From: Bacteroidota bacterium
Lineage (GTDB): Bacteria > Bacteroidota > Bacteroidia > J057
Length of the DNA: 12,020 nucleotides
Reading direction: 5' to 3'
Assembly: GCA_003696875.1 (NCBI GenBank)
Contig: RFHL01001206.1
Span: 1-12,020 of the forward strand
Shown here: positions 1 through 6,911 of the stretch, in pieces
Layout: each line of letters begins with the position of its first letter
Position numbering within the stretch: the stretch's first letter is position 1
Position numbers and translations under genes: made by a program
Notes under the pieces: model-generated
Told to the model about the DNA's origin: nothing
Databases searched by the model: none
Seen by the model: the letters and a program-made list of their open reading frames with translations, nothing else

Positions 1-1302
1 ATCGAGTCCGGGGCCTTTGCCGACAACGCGGGCTACCGGGAGTTGGTAGCCTACTGCCAACGCACGGGCAAGCCCCTGCACCTGCTGGGCCTGCTCTCCG
101 ATGGCGGTGTCCATAGTTCTATACATCACCTCACGGGCATCTTGCGCATCCTCGCGCAGGCCGAGCTGCCGGGCGGCGTCTTTGTCCACGCCTTTACCGA
201 CGGGCGGGACACCTCCCCCACCGGCGGCAAGCAGTACGTGGCCGACCTGCAAGCGGCTATGGACGAGAGCGGCTGTGGGCAAATCGCCTCCATCGTGGGC
301 CGCTACTTTGCCATGGACCGCGACAAGCGCTGGCCCCGGGTCGCCAAGGCCTACAACCTCCTTGTCAAGGGCGAAGGCAAGCCCTTTGCCTCGGCGGGCG
401 AGGCGATTGCCGATGCCTACGCCGCCGGCGAAACCGACGAATTTATCGAGCCGCGTGTCATCGTGGGCGCGGACCAGCAACCGCTGGCCACCATACAGGA
501 GGGCGATGCCATCCTGTTCTTCAACTTCCGCACCGACCGGGGCCGGCAGCTCACCCATGTGCTCACGCAGGAGGACATGCCCGATCATGGTATGCACACC
601 CTGAAGCTGCACTATGCCACCATGACCCGATACGACGACGCCTTCAAGGGCGTGCACGTACTCTACGACAAGGACAACATCCGCAACGGGCTGGGGGAAT
701 ACCTCTCCAGTCTGGGCAAGAAGCAAATCCGCATTGCCGAGACGGAGAAGTATCCGCACGTGACCTTCTTCTTCAATGGTGGTCGCGAGGAGGCGCTCCC
801 TGGCGAGTCCTACCTGCTCTGCCCCTCGCCCAAGGTTGCCACCTATGACCTGCAGCCCGAGATGAGTGCGCAGGACATCCAGGATAAGATCATCCCCGAG
901 CTGGAAAAGGAAGAGGTCGACTTTGTCTGCCTCAACTTTGCCAATCCCGACATGGTGGGCCATACCGGCGTCTTCGAAGCCGCCGTCAGGGCGGTGGAGA
1001 CCGTAGATGGCTGCACGCAGGCCGTGGTGGAGACCGCCCTCGCGCACGGCTATGCCGTGCTGGTGACCGCCGACCATGGCAATGCCGACCGCATGCGCAA
1101 TCCCGACGGCAGCCCGCACACGGCCCACACCACCAGCCTGGTGCCCCTGATCCTGATTGAAAAAGAGCCGCGCTTCACCCTCAAGCCTGAGACCGGCAAG
1201 CTGGGCGACATTGCCCCCACCGTCCTGACCCTCATGGGTCTGGACATCCCCTCCGAAATGACTGGCCATGTCCTTGTCTCCCGCATCCCGGCTCACACCT
1301 GA
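1..1302 (+). CDS. gpmI: 2,3-bisphosphoglycerate-independent phosphoglycerate mutase (5' truncated by window edge)
   Basis: This cytoplasmic glycolytic enzyme interconverts 3- and 2-phosphoglycerate using two divalent metal ions, usually manganese. The frame is open from base 1 and gives 433 residues of a family that is about 510 long, so roughly the first 80 residues are missing, including the region of the catalytic serine. Visible family motifs, in order, are SDGGVHSS, HAFTDGRDTSP, GRYFAMDRDKRW, FFNFRTDRGRQ, EKYPHVTFFFNGG, SPKVATYDLQPEMS, NPDMVGHTG (metal ligands Asp and His, near 949-963), TADHGN (metal ligands, near 1069-1083) and HTAHTTSLVP (1117 on). All the metal and phosphate-binding residues expected in the visible part are present, so it should be active. 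It ends in TGA at 1300-1302 and overlaps the next gene by 35 nt. The identification is firm. Confidence 0.97.
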   Translation: MESGAFADNAGYRELVAYCQRTGKPLHLLGLLSDGGVHSSIHHLTGILRILAQAELPGGVFVHAFTDGRDTSPTGGKQYVADLQAAMDESGCGQIASIVGRYFAMDRDKRWPRVAKAYNLLVKGEGKPFASAGEAIADAYAAGETDEFIEPRVIVGADQQPLATIQEGDAILFFNFRTDRGRQLTHVLTQEDMPDHGMHTLKLHYATMTRYDDAFKGVHVLYDKDNIRNGLGEYLSSLGKKQIRIAETEKYPHVTFFFNGGREEALPGESYLLCPSPKVATYDLQPEMSAQDIQDKIIPELEKEEVDFVCLNFANPDMVGHTGVFEAAVRAVETVDGCTQAVVETALAHGYAVLVTADHGNADRMRNPDGSPHTAHTTSLVPLILIEKEPRFTLKPETGKLGDIAPTVLTLMGLDIPSEMTGHVLVSRIPAHT

Positions 1303-1945
1303 TCCGGCCCCGACCCGTCCCTGCCTACGCCCGGTCCTCTGGTCCGGGCGTAGGCCTGTAGGGTGGTTACTCTTGCTTATCCTTCCCCTCGCCGCCTGCG
1401 GCGGCTACGACACTGAATCCACCAGCCCGGCCGTGCGGGCCTTCCGGGCCCAGATCCGCCAGAGCAGCCTGGCCGCGGTCGCCTATCGCAAGGAGGTCAC
1501 CGATTACACCCAGCAGCCCCCCCAGGTAGAGGACACCCTCTACCAGCCCGCCTGGACCCTCACGGCCGAAGGAGACACAACCTTCTGGCCGCTGGAGGAC
1601 CTCGCCTACGCCCTGGACCGCTACTATGGCGACCCCTTCCAGATCGACCGCTTTGCGGTCGCCGCGGCCGGCGACACCCTCATCGCCACGGTGCGCCCCG
1701 GCCAAGCCAACAAGTCCGACCTTCAGCGACAAGTCATCCTGCGCGCCGGACCTGATGGCCCTTACCGCTATATCGAGAGCGACATCCTCCGCGACAGCTG
1801 GCTCTATGCCACCGAGGTGCACATTGCCGTGCACTTTGACGACGAGGGCCGCTACCAGCGGCACGAGCTGGAGGTACAGGCCTCGGTGCCCCTCCTGGGC
1901 AATACCTTCCACGCCCGCCTGAGCGGGCAGATGCAGTACCCATGA
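1268..1945 (+). CDS. putative lipoprotein of unknown function
   Basis: I do not recognise the family. The 225-residue product has an arginine-containing n-region (Arg28-Arg29), a leucine-rich hydrophobic stretch at about residues 33-42 and a lipobox LAAC ending at Cys44. It is therefore probably exported and lipid-anchored, with a soluble domain of about 180 residues. That domain is rich in charged and aromatic residues and has alternating patterns suggestive of beta strands. The n-region is unusually long (about 32 residues) when read from ATG 1268, which lies inside gpmI. No later ATG or GTG fits, because the next in-frame candidate, TTG 1373, would destroy the signal peptide. A 12-bp hairpin at 1323-1355 falls inside this n-region. 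The stop codon overlaps the start of crcB as ATGA, so the two are probably translationally coupled. Confidence 0.8.
   Translation: MSLSPASRLTPDPAPTRPCLRPVLWSGRRPVGWLLLLILPLAACGGYDTESTSPAVRAFRAQIRQSSLAAVAYRKEVTDYTQQPPQVEDTLYQPAWTLTAEGDTTFWPLEDLAYALDRYYGDPFQIDRFAVAAAGDTLIATVRPGQANKSDLQRQVILRAGPDGPYRYIESDILRDSWLYATEVHIAVHFDDEGRYQRHELEVQASVPLLGNTFHARLSGQMQYP
1323..1355 (+). terminator. 12-bp perfect hairpin just after gpmI (possible attenuator or terminator)
   Basis: Arms gcctacgcccgg (1323-1334) and ccgggcgtaggc (1344-1355) pair perfectly around a 9-nt loop, starting 20 nt after the gpmI stop. There is no real T-run after it, so it is not a textbook intrinsic terminator. It also sits inside the predicted lipoprotein coding region. 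It may reduce read-through from gpmI or stabilise the gpmI message. Confidence 0.45.
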
Positions 1946-2307
1946 ACGAATGGCTCGCCGTCTTTCTCGGAGGCGGGGCCGGTAGCCTCGTCCGCTATGG
2001 GATCGCCCGCTGGGTCGGGCCTACTCCCAGTGGTTTCCCCACCGCCACCCTCCTGGCCAACCTGCTGGCCTGTGTGGTCATGGGCCTGGCCATTCACCTC
2101 TTTTCCCGCACCCTCCAGCTACCCGAGAGCTACCGCCTCATGATCCTCGTGGGCTTCTGCGGCGGCTTTTCCACCTTCTCCTCCTTTAGCCTCGACACCC
2201 TCACCCTCCTCCAGAAAGGCGAGGGGCTCCTGGCCGGCCTCTACGTTTCCCTCTCCGTTTTGGCCTGCCTCTTCATCCTCTGGCTCTTCGCCAGGATCTC
2301 CGTCTGA
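1942..2307 (+). CDS. crcB: CrcB/Fluc-family fluoride ion channel
   Basis: This small inner-membrane protein works as an antiparallel dimer that exports fluoride and protects enzymes such as enolase. The 121 residues give about four membrane segments. Family signatures are GGGAGSLVRYG near the N-terminus (residues 10-20), an asparagine in the PTATLLAN segment (Asn40), and the phenylalanine-rich GFCGGFSTFSSF at residues 71-82, which carries the pore Phe-box. Length is normal for the family. The usual glycines in the PxGTLxxNxxG element are alanines here (Ala35, Ala43), a mild deviation. The start overlaps the preceding stop as ATGA. There is no free leader upstream and I see no fluoride riboswitch, so expression probably follows the upstream genes. 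It is the only crcB in view; whether a second paralog lies elsewhere cannot be seen. Confidence 0.95.
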   Translation: MNEWLAVFLGGGAGSLVRYGIARWVGPTPSGFPTATLLANLLACVVMGLAIHLFSRTLQLPESYRLMILVGFCGGFSTFSSFSLDTLTLLQKGEGLLAGLYVSLSVLACLFILWLFARISV

Positions 2308-2490
2308 CCCCCGGCATATCGAATCAGGTATATTCCTGCTTTCCAATGGTTTGGACACAGCCATAGTTTGTCATGATAAAATATTTTTTGTCTCCAAGTA
2401 TTTTTTTCTATTTTTAGACTGAAGACTTGTCGATGTCCATTCCGGCAGGTTTTCCTGAGTTAACCTACCTAAGTACCCCAAACTCAGTGT

Positions 2491-2524
2491 GCTCCGCCTT
2501 TCCCCAGGGCGGAGCTCCTTTTTA
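2491..2524 (+). terminator. intrinsic terminator
   Basis: Stem gctccgcc (2491-2498) pairs with ggcggagc (2508-2515) around a 9-nt loop and is followed by a T-rich tract (2516-2523). This is a convincing rho-independent terminator. It lies 183 nt downstream of the crcB stop, so it either ends a long crcB 3' UTR or belongs to a separate short transcript. Confidence 0.8.
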
Positions 2525-2556
2525 TTTGATCCACTCCATGCAGGAGGAGGGCGTGC

Positions 2557-2587
2557 CCCCCCTGAGGCCTGGCAGGCCCCAGGGGGG
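2557..2587. repeat. near-perfect 15-bp-arm inverted repeat
   Basis: Arms 2557-2571 (cccccctgaggcctg) and 2573-2587 (caggccccagggggg) are complementary except for one position (2565/2579) and are separated by one base. It is GC-rich, not followed by a T-run, and lies 28 nt before a second, perfect palindrome. Together they look like an intergenic palindromic repeat unit. Confidence 0.6.
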
Positions 2588-2615
2588 TCGTGTGCCTGCG
2601 GGCTCGCTGTCGCTC

Positions 2616-2649
2616 GGTCCACGATCCGGGCGCGCCCGGATCGTGGACC
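2616..2649. repeat. perfect 34-bp palindrome
   Basis: The sequence reads identically on both strands, with 17-bp arms and no spacer (half-site ggtccacgatccgggcg, 2616-2632). Possible roles are a dimeric protein-binding site, a cruciform, or a copy of a dispersed palindromic (REP-like) element. It is not followed by a T-tract, so it is unlikely to be a terminator. The inner 10-mer gtccacgatc recurs at 4603-4612. Confidence 0.7.
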
Positions 2650-2732
2650 AGGCCCTCCGGCCCACTCACGCCGCCGCCAGCCATCGCCCCCGACAGATCT
2701 GCCCCCGGCTGGCAATTCGCCCGCCCAGCCGC

Positions 2733-2740
2733 TACCTTTG
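2733..2740 (+). promoter_or_regulatory. Bacteroidota-type -7 element (TAccTTTG) for the redoxin-pabB pair
   Basis: TACCTTTG matches the Bacteroidota -7 consensus TAnnTTTG exactly. It lies in the gap after the palindrome and would start transcription near 2747, leaving a leader of about 50 nt before ATG 2800. No good TTTG -33 element is seen at the expected distance. A 5-bp hairpin (2757-2769, ccccc-ttt-ggggg) lies in the leader. Confidence 0.5.
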
Positions 2741-2799
2741 CCAGCACAACATATCGCCCCCTTTGGGGGTTATCTTCCCCAAGCGACTCTTTCCTGCCC

Positions 2800-3321
2800 A
2801 TGAATACCACCTTTTCCCTCCCCAACGTCGACGGCCGCAACCTCGGCCTTGCCGACTTTCCGGACGCCAAAGCCGTCATCCTCATCTTCACCTGTAACCA
2901 CTGCCCCTACGCCATCGCCTACGAGGGCCGCATTCAGGCCCTTCACGACGAGTTTGCCCCACAGGGCATCCCTGTCCTGGCCATCAGTAGCAACGATGCC
3001 ACGCGCTACCCGCAGGACAGCTTCGAGCAGATGCAGGCCCGCGCCCGGGACAAGGGCTTTGGGTATCCCTACCTCTACGACGAGCGCCAGGAGATTGCCC
3101 GGGCCTATGACGCCGAGCGCACGCCCCATGCCTTTATCCTCCTGCGCCAGGGCGCAGACTGGAGCTTGGTGTACAAGGGGGCCATCGACGATAACTACGA
3201 GCGCCCCGAAGCCGTCCACGACCAGTATGTTGCCGGCACTGCCCGCCGGATCCTTGCCACCGGTGGCGCGCCCTACCGGGAGACCCCTGCTATAGGCTGC
3301 GGGATCAAGTGGAAAGCCTGA
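2800..3321 (+). CDS. thioredoxin-family redoxin with CNHC motif
   Basis: This 173-residue protein belongs to the peroxiredoxin/TlpA-like thioredoxin superfamily. It begins with the redoxin-type segment MNTTFSLPNVDGRNLGL. Strand residues VILIFT lead into the catalytic CxxC, CNHC at residues 32-35, and a later Thr-Pro (ERTPHAFIL) fits the cis-proline loop. A third cysteine lies in the C-terminal IGCGIKWK (Cys167), a tail I associate with a group of bacterial thioredoxin-family proteins containing a FxCNHCP motif. There is no signal peptide, so it is probably cytoplasmic. Its likely role is thiol-disulfide exchange or peroxide handling; the substrate is unknown. ATG 2800 is chosen because family similarity starts there, and any upstream extension would be built from the palindromes. 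It lies 6 nt before pabB, so the two are probably one operon. Confidence 0.88.
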   Translation: MNTTFSLPNVDGRNLGLADFPDAKAVILIFTCNHCPYAIAYEGRIQALHDEFAPQGIPVLAISSNDATRYPQDSFEQMQARARDKGFGYPYLYDERQEIARAYDAERTPHAFILLRQGADWSLVYKGAIDDNYERPEAVHDQYVAGTARRILATGGAPYRETPAIGCGIKWKA

Positions 3322-3327
3322 GGCCCT

Positions 3328-4599
3328 ATGCAGGTCCCATCCCTCTCCTCTACCCTCTCTTTGCGACAGCAGGCGCTCAGTTGGGCGTCGGCCTATCCTT
3401 ACGTGGCTTTCTTTGACAGCTGCGGCTCTGAAGTCGACCGGTATGGGAGCTGGTCCTGGCTCCTCGGCGTCGGGGGAGCCGACACCCGCCGGCTCGAAAG
3501 CTGGCTGCAGCTGCTTCAGCATCAGGACCATTGGGCCATGGGGCTCTTGCCTTACGACCTCAAAAACCAGCTGGAGCCCCGGCTGCACAGCCGGGATGAG
3601 CCCCCCGTAAGCTGGCCGGAGGTGGCCTTTTTCTTACCGGAAACCGTCATCGGCCTGCGGCGGGGTGCCAGCGAGCCAGAAGTACTCCTGCATCCTGCGG
3701 GCCGGCCCGATCCCCTGCCGACCCTACGGGCCGCTCTTCCCCTCCCCCCTCTGTCCGAAGCAGCCCCGGACTTCGCTCCCCTCATGGACCGCGATACCTA
3801 CCTGCGGACCATCCGGCGCCTGCAGCAGCACATACGAGACGGCGACTTTTACGAAATCAACCTCACCCAGGCCTATGTGGCCCGGCACCGACTGGAGGAC
3901 CCGGCGGCGGCCTTTCTGCAGCTCACCGAGATCTCACCGGTTCCCTTTGCCGCCTACCTGCGCTACGGCGACCGCTACCTGCTGAGTGCCTCGCCAGAGC
4001 GTTTCCTGCAAAGTGCCGGACCCTGGTTGCGCTCCCAGCCCATCAAGGGCACGGCCCCTCGCGGGCGCACGCCCGCCGAGGATGCCCGGCATCAGCAGGC
4101 CCTGCGCCATTCGATCAAGGAGCAAGCCGAGAATGTGATGATCGTGGACCTGACCCGCCACGACCTTAATCGCTCTTGCGAGACGGGGAGCGTCTCGGTG
4201 CCACGTCTTTTCGAAGTCCAGACCTTTCCCCAGGTACACCAGCTAGTCTCGACCGTGGAGGGCCGGCGGGCTGGTGATGTCACCGCCCTCGAAGCCCTCG
4301 GTCGTATGTTCCCCCCCGGTTCCATGACCGGGGCCCCCAAGGTCATGACCATGGAGATGATCGACCACTATGAGGCCTGCGGCCGGGGGGCCTATGCCGG
4401 CAGTGCCGGCTACATGGATCCAGAGGGAGACTTTGACCTGAATGTCATCATTCGCTCCCTGATCTACGATGCCTCGGGCGAACAGCTTTGCTACCATGTA
4501 GGCGGGGCCATCACCTATGATTCCGATCCTGCGGCCGAATATGAAGAAACCCTGGTAAAAGCCCGGGCCATCCGGCTCTTATTCGGAGCGCCTTCCTGA
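3328..4599 (+). CDS. pabB: aminodeoxychorismate synthase component I
   Basis: PabB adds an amino group to chorismate to make 4-amino-4-deoxychorismate, the precursor of p-aminobenzoate and folate, using ammonia from a PabA-type amidotransferase that is not in this window. The 423 residues contain the anthranilate synthase I/chorismate-binding fold: DGDFYEINLTQAY (171-183), SASPERFL (220-227), PIKGT (238-242), AENVMIVDL (267-275), HQLVSTVEG (304-312), GSMTGAPK (331-338) and the C-terminal VGGAITYDSDP. Lys240 in PIKGT is the residue that marks PabB, since anthranilate synthases have alanine there. One oddity is His278 where the family usually has Asn in RNDL (here RHDL). The protein lacks a fused amidotransferase or lyase domain. 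No pabC is adjacent. It starts at ATG 3328, 6 nt after the redoxin gene, with which it is probably co-transcribed. Confidence 0.93.
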   Translation: MQVPSLSSTLSLRQQALSWASAYPYVAFFDSCGSEVDRYGSWSWLLGVGGADTRRLESWLQLLQHQDHWAMGLLPYDLKNQLEPRLHSRDEPPVSWPEVAFFLPETVIGLRRGASEPEVLLHPAGRPDPLPTLRAALPLPPLSEAAPDFAPLMDRDTYLRTIRRLQQHIRDGDFYEINLTQAYVARHRLEDPAAAFLQLTEISPVPFAAYLRYGDRYLLSASPERFLQSAGPWLRSQPIKGTAPRGRTPAEDARHQQALRHSIKEQAENVMIVDLTRHDLNRSCETGSVSVPRLFEVQTFPQVHQLVSTVEGRRAGDVTALEALGRMFPPGSMTGAPKVMTMEMIDHYEACGRGAYAGSAGYMDPEGDFDLNVIIRSLIYDASGEQLCYHVGGAITYDSDPAAEYEETLVKARAIRLLFGAPS

Positions 4600-4613
4600 T
4601 TTGTCCACGATCT

Positions 4614-4621
4614 TATTTTTG
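4614..4621 (+). promoter_or_regulatory. -7 element (TAttTTTG) before the cytochrome c lipoprotein gene
   Basis: TATTTTTG matches TAnnTTTG exactly and lies in the short gap after pabB. A TTTG at 4600-4603 is only 10 nt upstream, too close for the usual -33 spacing. Transcription from here would begin only a few bases before ATG 4632. Directly upstream, 4603-4612 repeats the inner 10-mer of the 2616-2649 palindrome. Confidence 0.4.
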
Positions 4622-4631
4622 TTCGCAACCC

Positions 4632-6878
4632 ATGCGATGTATTGGCCTTCCCCTGCTACTCCTCTTGCTCGGCCACCTGGTCTCTTGCCAGGAGCGTCCA
4701 GCCTTTGTCTCCCCTGACCTGAGCCACTTTGCCCTGGTGGACAGCTTTGCCCTGGAGGTGGTGGCGGCCGAGCCCATGATCCATGACCCCGTAGCTATGG
4801 CCTGGGACGAAGACGGTCGCCTGTGGGTGGTAGAAATGCGCGGCTATATGCCCAACATTGAGGGCCAGGGGGAGGAGCGAGCCACCGGCCGCATTGTGAT
4901 CCTGGAGGACCGGGATGCTGACGGGCAGATGGACCACAGCCACACCTTTCTGGACAGCCTGGTGCTGCCGCGGGCGATCGCCATCACCCGTGGAGGCATC
5001 CTTTACGCCAGCCCTCCCGAGCTGTGGTGGGTCGAGAACCGGGGCGGCAAGCCGGGTCGCCGCGAGTTGGTGGACCCCGAGTATGCCGTCGGCGGCAATG
5101 TCGAGCACCAACCCAACGGCCTGCTGCGCGGCCTGGACAACTGGTACTACAGCGCCAAGGCCAGCCACCGCTACCGCTATCGCGGCGGCCGCTGGCACAA
5201 GGAGCCCACCGCCTTTCGCGGGCAGTGGGGCATCAGCCAGGACGATGGGGGGCGGCTGTTTTACAATGACAATTCCAACCCGTTACAGGGCGACCTCTTT
5301 GGTCCGCTGGGCCAGCAATCACAACGATCTGACCGGCAGGGCATTGGCCTGTTGCTGGCGCCTAACAGTCCCCTATTCCCGATCCGCCCCAATACCGGCA
5401 TCAACCGGGGCTACCAACCCCATATGCTGGACAGCGCGGGCCATCTGACCCGCTTTACAGCCGCCTCGGGCCCGGTTATTTACCGGGGCGACCAGTTTCC
5501 GGCGTCTTTCTACGGCGACGCCTTTGTCGCCGAGCCGGCCGGCAACCTCATCAAGCGCAACCGCTTGTGGGAGGAAGATGGCATCATCCAGGGTAGGCAC
5601 GCCTATTCCGACCGGGAATTTCTCGCCAGCAGGGACGAATGTTTTCGTCCCGTCACCTTGTACAATGGACCAGACGGCACCCTGTATGTGGTGGATTTCT
5701 ACCGGGGTATCATTCAGCATAAGACCTATCTGACCGATTACTTACGGGGAGAAATCCTGTCCCGGCGGCTGGACACGGTGGTGGGCGGAGGCCGTATTTA
5801 CCGCATCCGCTATGTCCACGCCCCCCTGCGCCGGCGGGCACCGCGACTATCTGCGCTCCCCACGCCCGAACTCGTAGCCCTGCTGGCCCACCCCAACGCC
5901 TGGCACCGGCACACGGCCCAGCGCCTGCTGGTCGAGCGACAGGCCGGCGCGGCTATCCCGCTGCTGCGCCAGATCCTGGCTACCGATACCAGCGAGCGGG
6001 CCCTCATCCATGCCCTCTGGACGCTGGAGGGGTTGGGGGCGCTGCGCGTGGCAGACCTGGCCCCGCTGCTGAACCGGCAGCCTGTCCCAGCGGTAGTCAT
6101 TGCCGCCCTGCGCGCCGGGGGAGCGCTGGCCCGTGGCCCACAAGCCAAAGCCTGGCTGAATGCCCTGGCCCCGCTGCGGGAGCGGCCCGAGGCCGGCATC
6201 CAGCTTCAACTGGCTGTGAGCCTGGGGCAGTTTCGGGGGGCCGCCGAGGCGGCCGCTCTACCTTGGCTCGCTGACATCGCCGCCCGGCAGGGCGGCCTGC
6301 CGCTCTTTCAGGCCGCGATCCTGCGCGGCCTGAATGGCCGCACCCAAGGGCTGAGTCATCACCTGTCGTCCCGGCGCATCGACCGGCCGCTCCTTCAGCA
6401 ACAGCTCCAAGCCGCCTCGGCGGTGGCGCCCCCCGCTCAAAGGCAAGCGCGGGTTCTTCCCGCTGCTCAGCAGGCGATTCTGGCTCATGGTGAGCGCCTC
6501 TATACCCAACATTGCAGTGGCTGCCATCAACGGGATGGCCTGGGACGCACCCCGCTGGCGCCTCCCTTGCGGGCATCAGAGTGGGTTACTGGACCACCCG
6601 AGCGCCTGATTCAGATTGTGTTACATGGGCTCACCGGCCCGGTACACGTCAATGGCCAGCGTTACGAGCCGCCTCATGTGGCCCCGCTCATGCCGGGGCT
6701 CAAGGACAACCGGGAACTGGACGCGGCCGACCTGGCCGCTATCGTGTCGTACATCCGAAATGCCTGGGAGCACGAAAGCAGCTTGGTCACGGCTGAGGAT
6801 GTGGGCGCGGTACGTCAGGCCACACAGGACCGTGAGGAGCCCTATACGGAAAGGGAGCTCCTGAATACCAGACCATAA
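4632..6878 (+). CDS. lipoprotein with PVC-type beta-propeller, HEAT-like repeats and cytochrome c domain
   Basis: The 748-residue protein begins with a lipoprotein signal (six leucines, then LVSC with Cys19), so it should be lipid-anchored outside the inner membrane. Residues of about 30-400 resemble the beta-propeller of PVC-type membrane-bound dehydrogenase-like proteins: DPVAMAWDEDGRLWVVEMRGY (first part near residue 52), RIVILEDRDADGQMD, HQPNGLLRGLDNWYY and NGPDGTLYVVDFYRG. Residues of about 408-600 form alpha-helical HEAT-like repeats. The C-terminus carries a class I cytochrome c with heme site CSGCH (628-632) and a probable axial Met687 in PLMPGL. Proteins of this build are thought to oxidise sugars or related compounds and pass electrons to the respiratory chain, but the substrate is not known. 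A -7 element just upstream suggests its own promoter, although it follows pabB by only 32 nt. It converges on the NUDIX gene. Confidence 0.88.
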   Translation: MRCIGLPLLLLLLGHLVSCQERPAFVSPDLSHFALVDSFALEVVAAEPMIHDPVAMAWDEDGRLWVVEMRGYMPNIEGQGEERATGRIVILEDRDADGQMDHSHTFLDSLVLPRAIAITRGGILYASPPELWWVENRGGKPGRRELVDPEYAVGGNVEHQPNGLLRGLDNWYYSAKASHRYRYRGGRWHKEPTAFRGQWGISQDDGGRLFYNDNSNPLQGDLFGPLGQQSQRSDRQGIGLLLAPNSPLFPIRPNTGINRGYQPHMLDSAGHLTRFTAASGPVIYRGDQFPASFYGDAFVAEPAGNLIKRNRLWEEDGIIQGRHAYSDREFLASRDECFRPVTLYNGPDGTLYVVDFYRGIIQHKTYLTDYLRGEILSRRLDTVVGGGRIYRIRYVHAPLRRRAPRLSALPTPELVALLAHPNAWHRHTAQRLLVERQAGAAIPLLRQILATDTSERALIHALWTLEGLGALRVADLAPLLNRQPVPAVVIAALRAGGALARGPQAKAWLNALAPLRERPEAGIQLQLAVSLGQFRGAAEAAALPWLADIAARQGGLPLFQAAILRGLNGRTQGLSHHLSSRRIDRPLLQQQLQAASAVAPPAQRQARVLPAAQQAILAHGERLYTQHCSGCHQRDGLGRTPLAPPLRASEWVTGPPERLIQIVLHGLTGPVHVNGQRYEPPHVAPLMPGLKDNRELDAADLAAIVSYIRNAWEHESSLVTAEDVGAVRQATQDREEPYTERELLNTRP

Positions 6879-6911
6879 GCCGACAGGTTTGCGTCGGATC
6901 CCGGTTCATTC

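Larger units (their letters stand above)
2308..2799. other. 492-bp gene-free region between crcB and the redoxin gene
   Basis: No convincing coding sequence is present. The first part (about 2365-2420) is strikingly AT-rich compared with the window and contains T-runs. It is followed by a structured stretch ending in an intrinsic terminator (2491-2524). The second part is very GC-rich and carries a near-perfect inverted repeat (2557-2587), a perfect palindrome (2616-2649), a -7 promoter element (2733-2740) and a small hairpin (2757-2769). The open frames that cross it run straight through the terminator and the palindromes and resemble no family. Confidence 0.7.

Noticed and set aside
1367..1912. 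Long open frame on the minus strand opposite the lipoprotein gene
   Set aside because: GC-rich codon bias leaves antisense frames open throughout this window; the sequence is low-complexity and resembles no family.
1860..1941. Fluoride riboswitch before crcB
   Set aside because: The region upstream of crcB is coding sequence of the overlapping lipoprotein gene and shows no riboswitch-like fold by eye.
2373..2417. Short frame encoding a 14-residue aromatic peptide in the AT-rich tract
   Set aside because: T-runs alone explain the open frame, and there is no ribosome-binding signal or other support.
2590..2799. N-terminal extension of the redoxin gene upstream of ATG 2800
   Set aside because: The frame stays open, but the extension is encoded by the palindrome and a candidate promoter, has low-complexity composition, and the redoxin similarity starts at 2800.
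6879..6911. Bidirectional terminator between the convergent cytochrome and NUDIX genes
   Set aside because: Only a 5-bp stem (ccgac 6880-6884, gtcgg 6893-6897) with an 8-nt loop and no T-run on either strand.
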